Shown: piece by piece, positions 18,881-28,265 of the stretch | Layout: each line of letters opens with the position of its first letter | Numbering within the stretch: position 1 is the stretch's first letter | Notes under the pieces: generated by a model | The model's input: only the letters and a program-made list of their open reading frames with translations | Databases searched by the model: none | Told to the model about the DNA's origin: nothing | Source of the DNA: Bacteroides intestinalis | GTDB lineage: Bacteria > Bacteroidota > Bacteroidia > Bacteroidales > Bacteroidaceae | Reading direction: 5' to 3' | Assembly (NCBI RefSeq): GCF_003464595.1 | Contig: NZ_QRZF01000008.1 | Span: 62,001 to 126,000 of the forward strand | Length of the DNA: 64,000 nucleotides | Program-made: the position numbers and the translations under genes

Positions 18881-20059
18881 TCAATATAAAAAGCCGAACA
18901 TCCAGAGTGGAATCTGATTCCCTCTTCCTATTTCTGCTTTGTGCAGGGCGTAGGTGACGCCGGGATTGTTCTTAATCTTTATTCCTTCCGGACAAATCTT
19001 GAAAGGCATCACATCGTCCACCAGGAACGACATATTCTTGTCGCCTTTGTTCACCTTGTGATCTTTCCACAAGGAATTTGCGAAGAAAGTGTCCAGTACA
19101 TCCAGTTCTTCCACTTTCACGGGATAGATGGAGTACATCAGGTTGGAGTTGTGCATCATGATCTTTGATGGTTTCTTAGGGAATTCTTCTCCCTTCGGAT
19201 ATACCATATTGATAAGGCGTGCATCTGCCAAATATTTGATGTAGTTCATCACCGTGGCACGGGATGTTTGTATATCGTTTGCCAACTGGCTTACGTTCGG
19301 GGCTTTCGGACCGTCTACTGCCAGCATATAAAGCAATTTCTTGATTTTTGAAAGATATTTCAGTTCAATCTGTTTGATAAGCAGAATGTCCACTTCCACC
19401 ATCATATTCATGGTCTTCAGTAGATTTTCCGAGAAATTGCGTTTTTCCAGAAAGAACGGATAGAAACCGTGGTGCAGATAATCCTGCAGGTAATCTAACG
19501 GGCGTACTTTCGAAAGGATACCCTTGGCTATCTGCTCGTGGTTGCTCAGAATCTCTTCCAGCGTGTAAGCACGGAACTTCATGCCGGTCTGCAGGTTCAG
19601 ATACTCACGGAAAGAGAAGCCACGCAGATTATAGCTCTTCACAATGTCACGCAATTCCAGATTTTCCTCTTTCAGTCGCATCACAGACGAACCGGTGAAT
19701 ACGATTTTGAGGTTCGGAAAACGGTCGTAGCACATTCTCAGTTCTCTGCTCCAGTCAGGGTGTTTAAACACCTGGTCTATCAATAATACTTTTCCGCCGC
19801 GGCGTTGGAATTCATAAGCGAAGTCAACGATGCTGAAATAAGAAAAGTAGAAGTTGTTCATATTGATAAAGAGACAAGAACGGTCTGTGCCGAATTTCTC
19901 TTTAGCGTATTGTAACAGAAACGTGGTTTTGCCTACACCACGCGTTCCTTTAATACCGATAAGGCGGTCGTTCCAGTTGATCTCATCCATGAGGTCACGG
20001 CGAACAGGGGCATTGGTATGCTCAACAAGATAGGCGTGTGTGCGGTAGAATGCTTCCAT
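18881..20059 (-). CDS. AAA ATPase of the AAA_14/DUF4143 type
   Basis: A 392-residue cytoplasmic protein with Walker A GTRGVGKTT (about 38-46). A Walker B-like strand reads VLLIDQV where DE is usual, and there is a sensor-like FTGSSVMRL. The C-terminal part is a winged-helix and nuclease-like region of the DUF4143 kind (SQLANDIQTSRATVMNYIKYL). These proteins are widespread in Bacteroides and mostly uncharacterised; some relatives act as DNA-binding ATPases. The start is set by the promoter at 20086-20116, giving a leader of about 20 nt. It is directly upstream of the oxidoreductase gene (33 nt), an arrangement whose meaning is unknown. Confidence 0.83.
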   Translation of the reverse strand: MEAFYRTHAYLVEHTNAPVRRDLMDEINWNDRLIGIKGTRGVGKTTFLLQYAKEKFGTDRSCLFINMNNFYFSYFSIVDFAYEFQRRGGKVLLIDQVFKHPDWSRELRMCYDRFPNLKIVFTGSSVMRLKEENLELRDIVKSYNLRGFSFREYLNLQTGMKFRAYTLEEILSNHEQIAKGILSKVRPLDYLQDYLHHGFYPFFLEKRNFSENLLKTMNMMVEVDILLIKQIELKYLSKIKKLLYMLAVDGPKAPNVSQLANDIQTSRATVMNYIKYLADARLINMVYPKGEEFPKKPSKIMMHNSNLMYSIYPVKVEELDVLDTFFANSLWKDHKVNKGDKNMSFLVDDVMPFKICPEGIKIKNNPGVTYALHKAEIGRGNQIPLWMFGFLY

Positions 20060-20085
20060 GCTGTTAAATTCGGTTTATCGGGCGA

Positions 20086-20116
20086 CAAATATACGGCTTT
20101 TTTGTAGAATTGCAAA
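20086..20116 (-). promoter_or_regulatory. Promoter for ATPase (and perhaps oxidoreductase) gene
   Basis: On the minus strand TTTG (20116-20113), a 19-nt spacer and TATATTTG (20093-20086) match the Bacteroides consensus fully. It is the best promoter in the window. Confidence 0.75.
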
Positions 20117-20159
20117 GTAGAGATGGCAAAATATCTTTTTTGTTAGTGAAGTTTATATA

Positions 20160-20191
20160 TTTGCTTTGCCTTGTTTTTCTCTGTAATTTTG
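20160..20191 (+). promoter_or_regulatory. Promoter for ATP-grasp-like gene
   Basis: TTTG (20160-20163), a 20-nt spacer and TAATTTTG (20184-20191) give a full consensus, 30 nt before the ATG at 20222. It is divergent from the ATPase promoter. Confidence 0.72.
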
Positions 20192-20221
20192 CGGCCTCAA
20201 ATTATAAAGAACTGTAATTGT

Positions 20222-21424
20222 ATGAAACTCTACGTATTTAACCCAGACACAGACATGGCGCTTGCTAACAACGAAGAAAATTATATGGCTCCCGCTTCTG
20301 CCCGCCGAATGGCTCAGGACCTTGCTTTATTACCCATCTGGTATGCCCAGCCTGGCAGTGCCGTACTCGCTCCATCAGCTTATAATGCAGATTATCTGCA
20401 AATAATGAAGCGTATGTTTCCCCTTTCCGTACAGTTGGTTACCGAACCTGAACTGCCTGATTATGCCGAATCTCAGATTATACCATGGGGCTGGAATCTT
20501 GCTTTTCGTAAACGCATGTTGAAAGGGGGAATTGCAAAACACAAACTTCCTACGTTGGAGGAATTAAAAAGACTTCGTGCCTTTTCTTCTCGGGAGTTGG
20601 CTATGGTAGTGCTTGACGGCTTGCATGGCATTGAGAATTGTTGTGGTTTGGCCAACTATTTGAATGACATCCCTGCTTGTCAGGAATTTGTAGAGAAGTA
20701 TAAACGTACAGTGTTGAAGGCGCCTTGGTCAAGTAGTGGTAAAGGACTGAACTGGTGTAGAGGTACATTTACCGATTCTATTGCCGGTTGGTGCCAGCAT
20801 GTTTTGGATGAACAAGAGGGGGTAATCGGGCAACCTGTATATAATAAGGTAGAAGATTTTGCTCTTGAATTTTATTCTGATGGACGTGGCAGGGTACTTT
20901 TTACCGGTTATTCTCTTTTCCTGACCAATGAAAAAGGAGCCTATCTTGGTAATCTGCTGGTAACACCTGAATGGGTGGAAAACTGGATAACTGAATACGT
21001 ACCATTGGTAACTTTGGTGCAGGTACGCGAAAGGTTGCAGGAGTTATTAACTGTCGTATTCGGAGAATCTTGTACGGGTTATCTGGGTGTAGACATGATG
21101 GTTTGTCGTGATGAGGAAACGCAGAGTTACCGTATTCATCCTTGTGTGGAGATTAACGTGCGTATGAATATGGGAGTAGTGGCACATCTGTTTCGTGAGA
21201 ATTTTGTGGCTCCGGGCACAGTTGGTAATTTTAAAATTGATTACTATCCAACGAACGATGCCCTGCAGGAAGAGCACAAGCAGGCGATGGAGCAGTATCC
21301 TGTTGTAATAGAAAACGGACGTTTGGTTTCCGGTTATCTTCCGTTAGTTCCGGTTACACCGAAGAGCCGGTATCGTGCCTATGTCCTATGTTATAAGAGT
21401 AGGGTGGATGATGCGAATGATTAG
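20222..21424 (+). CDS. Conserved Bacteroides protein with ATP-grasp-like fold
   Basis: A protein of about 400 residues starting at ATG 20222 (MKLYVFNPDTDMALANNEENY); the longer frame from 20171 would overlap the promoter. Features like ATP-grasp ligases are visible: KAPWSSSGKGL (a lysine and glycine loop near 185), ALEFYSDGRGRVLFTGYSLF, GYLGVDMMV, and the metal-binding ending EINVRMNMG. Such enzymes join a carboxylate to an amine or thiol with ATP. The specific substrate is unknown and many relatives are listed as hypothetical. The last four bases overlap the stop of the convergent GHL10 gene. Confidence 0.7.
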   Translation: MKLYVFNPDTDMALANNEENYMAPASARRMAQDLALLPIWYAQPGSAVLAPSAYNADYLQIMKRMFPLSVQLVTEPELPDYAESQIIPWGWNLAFRKRMLKGGIAKHKLPTLEELKRLRAFSSRELAMVVLDGLHGIENCCGLANYLNDIPACQEFVEKYKRTVLKAPWSSSGKGLNWCRGTFTDSIAGWCQHVLDEQEGVIGQPVYNKVEDFALEFYSDGRGRVLFTGYSLFLTNEKGAYLGNLLVTPEWVENWITEYVPLVTLVQVRERLQELLTVVFGESCTGYLGVDMMVCRDEETQSYRIHPCVEINVRMNMGVVAHLFRENFVAPGTVGNFKIDYYPTNDALQEEHKQAMEQYPVVIENGRLVSGYLPLVPVTPKSRYRAYVLCYKSRVDDAND

Positions 21425-22908
21425 TGTAAGACCTGTTTGCATGCTTCGCTCTCATTTCCACAACGATCTACAGCCGTGACAGCAAAGTATTTCTTTGCTG
21501 TCCACAGACGGATGGGAGCATATGTATATTCTGTTCCCTGTACACGCTGGGCTATGATATTTTCCGGGTTAGAGGTATCTACGGGATAAGTATCCGAACC
21601 ATAGATGACATAAGTCGGCACATTGCGCTTATCATTGTCCGTGGCGGGAAGCCAGCTCAAATGTATGTAACCGTCGGACTGCTGGGTGACGGTTAAATTG
21701 CCGGGAGTTGTAGGTGGCACGTTGTCTATCCATGGCATGGCGGGTTGCAAGGCAGGAGCGGTATAGAAATCTTCTTCCAATGCATCATACAATCCCTGAG
21801 TGTTATCCATCAGATATTTTACACGATAATGAGCCTGGCCTGCCAGTTTCTGTTTGCGGATAAAGTACATTTGACGTTCCACTTCGTCCAAAGTCCAGTT
21901 GCCTTCGCTGGGGTCAAGGAAATAAATGCCCAGTCCCGGAATAATCTGTCGTCCATTACTTTGTTCCTGCCAGTCGAGGGCAAAAGGGTAGAAATGATTA
22001 CCACGGAAATAAATCATGGGATATATCTGATCTTGTATCCCTTCGCCCAGCCAACCTTGTGCATCCTGATAGACGGTGTGGAAAGCATTCCAGCCGCGAG
22101 AAGGATAGCGGGAAGTGTCACGGTATTTACCTACGGGGCAGGTACTAACCTTTACCCAGGGTTTCAGAGCTTTTACACCTTTATAGAGATGACGGACGAT
22201 TTCTGTGATATTATCCCTGCGCCATTGGGAAAGGTCACGTCCTTTACCGTACTTCCGGAAATCGTAAGTATCGGGAAAACGGGGAGCATTCTCCGGATAG
22301 CGCAGATAATCGAAATGGACGCCATCTACGTCATATTTTTCCACAACTTCACGTACAAGACTCATCAGGTATTCTTTGGTTTGCGGATTTCCGGGATTGA
22401 GGAAATATTCCCGCTTGTAAGGTACACAGATGGCGGATTTTTGTTTGGTGACAGAGGTATTACCCAGATTGGCAACATGTTTGCGGTTACCCAATGGAAT
22501 GGCTACCATCCAGGCATGGCATTCCATACCGCGTTTGTGACATTCTTCTACGGCAAAAGCCAGCGGGTCATATCCCGGGTCGCCTCCTGTTTTCCCGGTT
22601 AGTATGGAATTGAAAGGTTCTATTTTTGAGCGATAGAGTACATCACCGCGTGTCCGTGTCTGGAAGAGTACGGTGTTGAAGTTGGCATCTTTCAGTCTGT
22701 CCAGTATTTCGACGAGTTCTGCTTTTTGTTTCCGGATACCTTCGGGCGTGGTGGCACGGGTACGCGGCCAGTCCAGACCATAGACAGCGGTAACCCAGGC
22801 GGCACGCACTTCGTATTTGGGAGGACGATTTGTCGTCTCACCGATGGATTGCGCAGCAAGGGGCAAAACCAATATGCTGAATAGTATGGTAAGCAGTAAC
22901 TGTTTCAT
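21421..22908 (-). CDS. GHL10-family (DUF187) glycosyl hydrolase-like protein, exported
   Basis: A 495-residue protein with a signal peptide (about 1-19, ...LVLPLAAQ). The GHL10 barrel begins at EVRAAWVTAVYGLDWP, with FNTVLFQTRTRGDVLY, VEECHKRGMECHAWM and DGVHFDYLRYP. A fibronectin III-like C-terminal domain follows (about 395-495, PPTTPGNLTV...AVDRCGNES). Members are called family 10 glycosylhydrolases; some are linked to cell-wall or polysaccharide work, but activity is shown for few. A second paralogue sits at 30261. It overlaps the convergent ATP-grasp-like gene by four bases, so both ends must be closed by signals within coding sequence or have none. Confidence 0.86.
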   Translation of the reverse strand: MKQLLLTILFSILVLPLAAQSIGETTNRPPKYEVRAAWVTAVYGLDWPRTRATTPEGIRKQKAELVEILDRLKDANFNTVLFQTRTRGDVLYRSKIEPFNSILTGKTGGDPGYDPLAFAVEECHKRGMECHAWMVAIPLGNRKHVANLGNTSVTKQKSAICVPYKREYFLNPGNPQTKEYLMSLVREVVEKYDVDGVHFDYLRYPENAPRFPDTYDFRKYGKGRDLSQWRRDNITEIVRHLYKGVKALKPWVKVSTCPVGKYRDTSRYPSRGWNAFHTVYQDAQGWLGEGIQDQIYPMIYFRGNHFYPFALDWQEQSNGRQIIPGLGIYFLDPSEGNWTLDEVERQMYFIRKQKLAGQAHYRVKYLMDNTQGLYDALEEDFYTAPALQPAMPWIDNVPPTTPGNLTVTQQSDGYIHLSWLPATDNDKRNVPTYVIYGSDTYPVDTSNPENIIAQRVQGTEYTYAPIRLWTAKKYFAVTAVDRCGNESEACKQVLH

Positions 22909-22984
22909 GATAGGGCTGGATTCTCTTTTACTTCTTTATTTCTGTCATTTTTCGCGGCGAAGATAAGTAAAACACTCGAGAAAG

Positions 22985-23016
22985 TTGTGCAGTTTCCTAA
23001 GAAACTGTTACATTTG
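22985..23016 (+). promoter_or_regulatory. Promoter for cstA
   Basis: TTG (22985-22987), a 21-nt spacer and TACATTTG (23009-23016), 32 nt before the start codon of the carbon starvation gene. Confidence 0.65.
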
Positions 23017-23048
23017 CGTGCATTAAAAGTAATGAATAACAACGCACC

Positions 23049-24479
23049 ATGATTACATTTACGCTTTGCTTGCTGGCATTGATAGCGGGCTATTTTCTTT
23101 ACGGGCGTTTCATTGAACGCATTTTTGGCCCTGATGATCGTAAAACACCTGCCCTGACCAAGACCGACGGGGTGGACTATATTCCTCTGCCCACCTGGAA
23201 AATATTCATGATACAGTTTCTTAATATTGCCGGTTTAGGGCCCATCTTCGGTGCTATTATGGGGGCTAAATTCGGGGTGTCATCCTATTTGTGGATTGTG
23301 TTTGGCAGCATCTTTGCCGGTGCTGTACACGATTATCTGGCAGGTATGCTCTCTCTGCGTAATGGCGGTGAAAGTTTGCCGGAAATCATCGGCCGATATC
23401 TGGGTAGGACTACCAAGCAAGTGATGCGTGGTTTTACCGTACTTCTGATGATATTGGTGGGAGCTGTGTTTGTAGCCGGTCCTGCCGGGCTGTTGGCAAA
23501 GCTTACGCCGGAGTCGCTGGATGCTACGTTCTGGATAGTAGTTGTATTTATCTACTATATTTTAGCAACTCTCTTGCCAGTTGACAAGATTATAGGTAAG
23601 ATTTACCCGCTTTTTGCCGTAGCACTGCTTTTTATGGCGATAGGCATATTGGTGATGCTTTACGTAAAGCATCCCGTGCTGCCGGAATTCTGGGACGGAT
23701 TACAGAATACGAATCCTAATGCTACCGAATTACCTATTTTCCCGATTATGTTTGTAAGTATAGCTTGTGGCGCTATCAGTGGCTTCCATGCAACACAAAG
23801 CCCGTTGATGGCGCGTTGTATGACGAGCGAACGTCATGGCCGGCCTGTATTCTATGGTGCTATGATTACTGAGGGTATTGTTGCTTTGATATGGGCTGCT
23901 GCTGCCACTTACTTTTTCCATGAAAATGGAATGGGCGAAAATAATGCGGCTGTAGTGGTGGATGCCATCACCAAAGACTGGCTTGGTACGGTAGGAGGTT
24001 TCCTTGCTATATTGGGTGTGATTGCTGCACCTATCACCAGTGGTGATACTGCTTTCCGTTCTGCCCGTCTCATTGTGGCCGACTTTCTTGGAATGGAACA
24101 AAAATCCATACGACGCCGTTTATATATATGTGTGCCGATGTTTCTCGTTGCTATTGGTCTATTGCTTTACAGTCTGCGTGACAAAGAGGGCTTTGATATG
24201 ATTTGGCGTTACTTCGCATGGACCAACCAGACGCTCTCTGTTTTCACTCTTTGGGCGATAACCGTTTATCTGGTGCGTGAGAAGAAAGGACGTTACTTTT
24301 ATGTAACTTATTTCCCGGCTATATTTATGACAGCTGTTTGTACGACCTATATCTGCATAGCCCCCGAAGGTTTTGGACTAGGACCTCAGATGGCGCTTGC
24401 TATTGCTATTTTTTCTGTTGTGATAGCCGCATTCTGGTTCAATATCTGGTATTTCAAAACGACTAAAAAACTTTGGTAA
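23049..24479 (+). CDS. cstA: CstA-family carbon starvation transporter
   Basis: A 476-residue inner membrane protein with about a dozen hydrophobic segments. Family motifs are visible: FLNIAGLGPIFGAIMGAKFG near the N terminus, GAVHDYLAGMLSLRNGG, and SGFHATQSPLMARCM. CstA proteins import peptides or pyruvate, mainly under carbon shortage; this is the short form. Its stop overlaps the ATG of the next small gene (TAATG), and a beta-barrel protein gene follows, so all three form one operon. Confidence 0.9.
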   Translation: MITFTLCLLALIAGYFLYGRFIERIFGPDDRKTPALTKTDGVDYIPLPTWKIFMIQFLNIAGLGPIFGAIMGAKFGVSSYLWIVFGSIFAGAVHDYLAGMLSLRNGGESLPEIIGRYLGRTTKQVMRGFTVLLMILVGAVFVAGPAGLLAKLTPESLDATFWIVVVFIYYILATLLPVDKIIGKIYPLFAVALLFMAIGILVMLYVKHPVLPEFWDGLQNTNPNATELPIFPIMFVSIACGAISGFHATQSPLMARCMTSERHGRPVFYGAMITEGIVALIWAAAATYFFHENGMGENNAAVVVDAITKDWLGTVGGFLAILGVIAAPITSGDTAFRSARLIVADFLGMEQKSIRRRLYICVPMFLVAIGLLLYSLRDKEGFDMIWRYFAWTNQTLSVFTLWAITVYLVREKKGRYFYVTYFPAIFMTAVCTTYICIAPEGFGLGPQMALAIAIFSVVIAAFWFNIWYFKTTKKLW

Positions 24480-24718
24480 TGAAGAAATTTAAAAAATCTA
24501 CAAGTATTACAATTGCCCTGCTTATTTATGTGAGTGCTACGGCAGCCTATTTCCTGCCACGTAACACTGTCATCAGTGATACGGAGAAATACGTCACGGT
24601 TGCAGCGTCCTATGTCATTGTGTTTATCCTTTGGCTGGTTCTGCGCAAAAAGGAAGAATTGCAGCGGAAACGTAAAGAAGAAGATGAAAAGTACAATAAC
24701 ACCAAAAACTATAAGTAA
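24479..24718 (+). CDS. Small two-helix membrane protein downstream of cstA
   Basis: A 79-residue protein starting MKKFKKSTS with two membrane helices (about 8-27 and 41-58) and a very charged, lysine- and glutamate-rich tail. Its ATG overlaps the cstA stop as TAATG, a sign of translational coupling. It may assist CstA, in the way small proteins sometimes go with transporters, but nothing in it shows a catalytic role. The next start is only two bases after its stop. Confidence 0.7.
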   Translation: MKKFKKSTSITIALLIYVSATAAYFLPRNTVISDTEKYVTVAASYVIVFILWLVLRKKEELQRKRKEEDEKYNNTKNYK

Positions 24719-24720
24719 CA

Positions 24721-25206
24721 ATGAAAAAATTAGTATTATTCGTTTGTCTGCTTGTGGCCACAGTGGCTGCCCAGGCACAGTTTGAAAAAGGAAAGTGGAT
24801 TGTAAATCCGTCAATTTCCGGGTTAGGTTTGTCGCATAATACGGATACGGATAAGACCTCTTTTGGCATCGAAGCCAAGGGTGGTGCATTCTTGCTGGAT
24901 AATGTGGCGTTGTTGGTACATGCAGGGGCTGCCTGGAACAATGGTGGTTCGGATACAGATGTCTATACTCTCGGTGTAGGTGGTCGTTATTATTTCAGTA
25001 ATATTGGTATATATCTGGGTGCTGATGTCAATGTGGACCGTTGGGATTGGGGTACAAGTGATGATACCAAGTTTTCTTTTGGAGCGGAGGCTGGCTATGC
25101 TTTCTTTTTGACAAGGACGGTGACGCTTGAACCGGCTGTGTACTGGAATGTAAATAGTGACCGTTCTGTATTTGGCCTGAAGGTAGGTTTCGGCTTCTAT
25201 TTCTAA
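24721..25206 (+). CDS. Outer membrane beta-barrel protein (OmpW/OprF-like size)
   Basis: A 161-residue protein with a signal peptide (MKKLVLFVCLLVATVAAQAQ). About eight amphipathic strands follow, with aromatic girdles, and the end GLKVGFGFYF carries the C-terminal phenylalanine. The size and strand count suggest an eight-stranded barrel of the outer membrane protein beta-barrel superfamily. It begins two bases after the preceding stop codon and closes the cstA operon. The function is unknown. Confidence 0.82.
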   Translation: MKKLVLFVCLLVATVAAQAQFEKGKWIVNPSISGLGLSHNTDTDKTSFGIEAKGGAFLLDNVALLVHAGAAWNNGGSDTDVYTLGVGGRYYFSNIGIYLGADVNVDRWDWGTSDDTKFSFGAEAGYAFFLTRTVTLEPAVYWNVNSDRSVFGLKVGFGFYF

Positions 25207-25239
25207 GAGTTTTCTTCCGCTTGGCGGATTTTATAAACC

Positions 25240-25349
25240 GTCCCATGAGATCATATTAATAGTCTTGTGGGACGATTTTTTTTATCTCATGAGACGGATA
25301 TTTTCATCTTACGAGACAAAATAAATCGTCTCATGAGATGATTTTCTTT
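25240..25349. repeat. Array B: five 22-nt units with RTCYYRYGRGAY cores
   Basis: Units begin at 25240, 25262, 25284, 25306 and 25328, an exact 22-nt step. Cores: GTCCCATGAGAT, GTCTTGTGGGAC, ATCTCATGAGAC, ATCTTACGAGAC and GTCTCATGAGAT; core 3 is the exact reverse complement of core 5. Between cores lie 10-nt AT-rich linkers, one of them a T-run (25275-25283). It fills the gap between the convergent beta-barrel and uvrA genes. The first two units form a hairpin (CGTCCCA, TGGGACG) followed by the T-run, so part of it may work as the terminator of the cstA operon. Confidence 0.8.
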
Positions 25350-25352
25350 CTA

Positions 25353-28130
25353 TTATTTCATGTGTAATTTCTCTTGCAGGAATTGACCCGTATAGCTTTC
25401 TGCACATCGCGCTACTTCCTCCGGTGTACCTGCCGCCACCAGATTTCCACCTTTATCACCGCCTTCCGGTCCGAGGTCTATCACGTAGTCGGCACATTTG
25501 ATAACATCCATGTTGTGTTCAATGATTACAATGGAGTGTCCACGTAATATCAATGCGTCGAATGCTTCCAGCAGTTTACGGATGTCATGGAAGTGCAATC
25601 CCGTGGTCGGTTCATCAAAGATAAACAGGGTGGGGTCTGCTTTCTCCTGACTGAGGTAGTAAGCCAGTTTCACACGCTGGTTTTCACCACCTGAAAGGGT
25701 GGAGGAAGATTGCCCCAGTTTAATATACCCCAATCCCACATCTTGCAGTGGAGCAAGTTTCTTCACAATCTTCTTTTGTCCATGTTTGGTGAAAAACTCC
25801 ATGGCCTGGTTTACGGTCATTTCCAGTACATCATATATATTGGCATCATGGAATTTTACTTCCAGTGTATCTGCTTTGAAGCGTTTACCGTGGCAGGTTT
25901 CACATTCCAGAACCAAATCGGCCATAAATTGCATTTCTACTGTGATGGTTCCGTCACCTTTACACTCTTCGCAACGTCCGCCTTCACTGTTGAATGAAAA
26001 GTAACCGGCGGTGTATCCCATTTGCTTGGCAAGCGGTTGTTCTGCCCATAATTTACGAATCTCATCGTAAGCTTTGATATATGTCACGGGATTCGAACGG
26101 CTGGATTTACCAATGGGGTTCTGGTCTACAAATTCTACGTTCCGTAGATTTTGCAGGTCACCACCGATAGAAGCGAATTCACCCGGGCGTTCACTGCATT
26201 CGTCCAGTTCGCGCTTCAGGGCACGGAAGAAGATGTCACGTACCAGAGTACTCTTACCGGAACCGCTGACTCCGGTTACTACGGTCATCACGTTTAGCGG
26301 GAAACGTACATTTACTCCTTTCAGGTTATTCTCGCGGGCTCCGGTCAGTTCTATGTAATTATTCCATGGACGACGGTGTTCCGGAACGGGAATTTCTTCT
26401 TCTCCCAGCAGATAACGTACTGTGTAACTATCACTATTGGGTTGCAAATCTTTCATATCTCCCTGGTAGACAACTTGCCCACCCAGACGTCCGGCTTTTG
26501 GTCCGATATCTATAATGTAATCTGCTGCACGGATAATTTCCTCGTCATGCTCCACGATGACAACCGTATTACCCAATTGTTGTAATTGACGTAATACATG
26601 GATCAGCTTATCTGTATCGCGGCTATGCAACCCGATACTTGGTTCATCAAGAATGTAGAGTGAGCCAACCAGACTACTGCCTAATGAAGTGGCGAGATTG
26701 ATGCGTTGACTTTCACCACCGGAAAGCGAATTGCTGAGGCGGTTTAATGTCAGATATCCCAATCCTACATCGAGAAGGAAGCGGATGCGACTGTTGATTT
26801 CCGTTAGGATACGGGTGGCAACATTCGTATCATGCTTATCCAGTTGAAGGTTGTCGAAGAAAGTTTTTAGTTCTGTAATCGGCAAGTCCACAAGTTCGGA
26901 GATATTTCGTCCGCCTACCCGTACATAGCTGGCTTCGGGCTTCAGACGGGTACCGTGGCACTTTGGACAAAGCGTTTTGCCACGATAGCGTGCCAACATC
27001 ACACGGTATTGTATTTTGTACTGATTTTCCTGTACCATCTTGAAGAAAGCATTGATTCCTTGGAAGTAAGGAGTGCCTTCCCATAACATGCGGCGTTGTT
27101 CGTTTGTAAGTTCAAAGTAGGGGGTGAAGATCGGGAAACCGGATTTTTCGGCACCGCGTATTACCATGTCTTTCCATTCGCCCATCACTTCGCCTCGCCA
27201 ACATACCACGGCACCGTCGTATACGGATAATGAACGGTTGGGTATTACCAAGTGTTCATCAATGCCGATTACCTTGCCGAAGCCCTCACATTCAGGACAT
27301 GCACCAATAGGGGAATTGAAAGAAAACATCTGGTCACTGGGCTCCTCAAAAGCAATGCCGTCTGCCTCGAATTTAGTGCTGAAGCGGTATAGACTGGTCG
27401 TTCCGTCAGGTTGATAGAATCGCAGCAGGCAGGCACCGTCACCCTCGTACATGGCTGTCTCGGCAGAATCTGTTAACCGGCTGATTGCATCTTTCTCTTT
27501 AGATGCTACCATACGGTCTATCAATAAGAAAACTGTATCTTCTTTTTTAGGCTCGTATTCGTCGATACGAACCATTTCTCCGTTTACTTCCAGACGGTTG
27601 AAACCTTGTTTCATATCGATGTCTAATTGCTGCTTCATCGTTCGGTCTTCGCGAAGTAATATCGGAGCCAGTACGGTGTATCTTGTTCCCTCCGGATATC
27701 CCAACATACAGTTTACGATATCTTCTGTGGAATGTTTTTTTACTTCCTCTCCGCTGATGGGGCTGAATGTCCGTCCGATGCGTGCATACAGTAAACGTAG
27801 GTATTCGTAAATTTCGGTAGAGGTACCGACGGTAGATCGTGGGTTGCGACTACTCACCTTCTGTTCTATGGCAATAGCTGGCGGAATTCCTTTAATAAAG
27901 TCACATTCCGGCTTGCTCATACGTCCCAGGAACTGGCGGGCATAACTGCTCAGGCTTTCTACATAACGACGTTGTCCTTCTGCATATAGCGTGTCGAATG
28001 CCAGGGATGATTTACCGGAACCGGATAGCCCGGTGATGACGACAAGTTTGTTTCTGGGTATTTCTACGTCTATATTTTTTAGGTTGTTGACGCGTGCGCC
28101 TTTGATAAGTATGGAGTTGTTTTTTATCAT
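25353..28130 (-). CDS. uvrA: UvrABC excinuclease subunit A
   Basis: A protein of about 925 residues that finds bulky DNA lesions and loads UvrB. The start at 28130 ([20 protein letters not shown]) fits the family better than the longer frame from 28184, whose extra 18 residues have no counterpart. Both ABC ATPase halves are present: Walker [14 protein letters not shown] and [16 protein letters not shown] signatures [12 protein letters not shown] and [12 protein letters not shown]. Zinc-finger cysteines are also present ([14 protein letters not shown]...CETCHGKRF). A -7-like TATCTTTG lies at 28169-28162. It is a complete ordinary UvrA. Confidence 0.96.
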   Translation of the reverse strand: MIKNNSILIKGARVNNLKNIDVEIPRNKLVVITGLSGSGKSSLAFDTLYAEGQRRYVESLSSYARQFLGRMSKPECDFIKGIPPAIAIEQKVSSRNPRSTVGTSTEIYEYLRLLYARIGRTFSPISGEEVKKHSTEDIVNCMLGYPEGTRYTVLAPILLREDRTMKQQLDIDMKQGFNRLEVNGEMVRIDEYEPKKEDTVFLLIDRMVASKEKDAISRLTDSAETAMYEGDGACLLRFYQPDGTTSLYRFSTKFEADGIAFEEPSDQMFSFNSPIGACPECEGFGKVIGIDEHLVIPNRSLSVYDGAVVCWRGEVMGEWKDMVIRGAEKSGFPIFTPYFELTNEQRRMLWEGTPYFQGINAFFKMVQENQYKIQYRVMLARYRGKTLCPKCHGTRLKPEASYVRVGGRNISELVDLPITELKTFFDNLQLDKHDTNVATRILTEINSRIRFLLDVGLGYLTLNRLSNSLSGGESQRINLATSLGSSLVGSLYILDEPSIGLHSRDTDKLIHVLRQLQQLGNTVVIVEHDEEIIRAADYIIDIGPKAGRLGGQVVYQGDMKDLQPNSDSYTVRYLLGEEEIPVPEHRRPWNNYIELTGARENNLKGVNVRFPLNVMTVVTGVSGSGKSTLVRDIFFRALKRELDECSERPGEFASIGGDLQNLRNVEFVDQNPIGKSSRSNPVTYIKAYDEIRKLWAEQPLAKQMGYTAGYFSFNSEGGRCEECKGDGTITVEMQFMADLVLECETCHGKRFKADTLEVKFHDANIYDVLEMTVNQAMEFFTKHGQKKIVKKLAPLQDVGLGYIKLGQSSSTLSGGENQRVKLAYYLSQEKADPTLFIFDEPTTGLHFHDIRKLLEAFDALILRGHSIVIIEHNMDVIKCADYVIDLGPEGGDKGGNLVAAGTPEEVARCAESYTGQFLQEKLHMK

Positions 28131-28265
28131 AATCAGAGTCACTATAGTGAATATCAGTTTGCAAAGATAATCACTGCGGTTCAAATATGTATAATGATTG
28201 GCAGGTTAAGATTTGTTATACTTTTAAATAGTTGCTGATATACCAGCAGGAAAAGAGCTATTTTT

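Noticed and set aside
21745..22602. 285-codon open frame opposite the GHL10 gene
   Set aside because: A shadow of the coding strand without signal, motif or start context.
28131..28184. Longer N terminus for UvrA
   Set aside because: The 18 extra residues are not part of the family, and the -7-like element at 28162-28169 would lie in the coding region.
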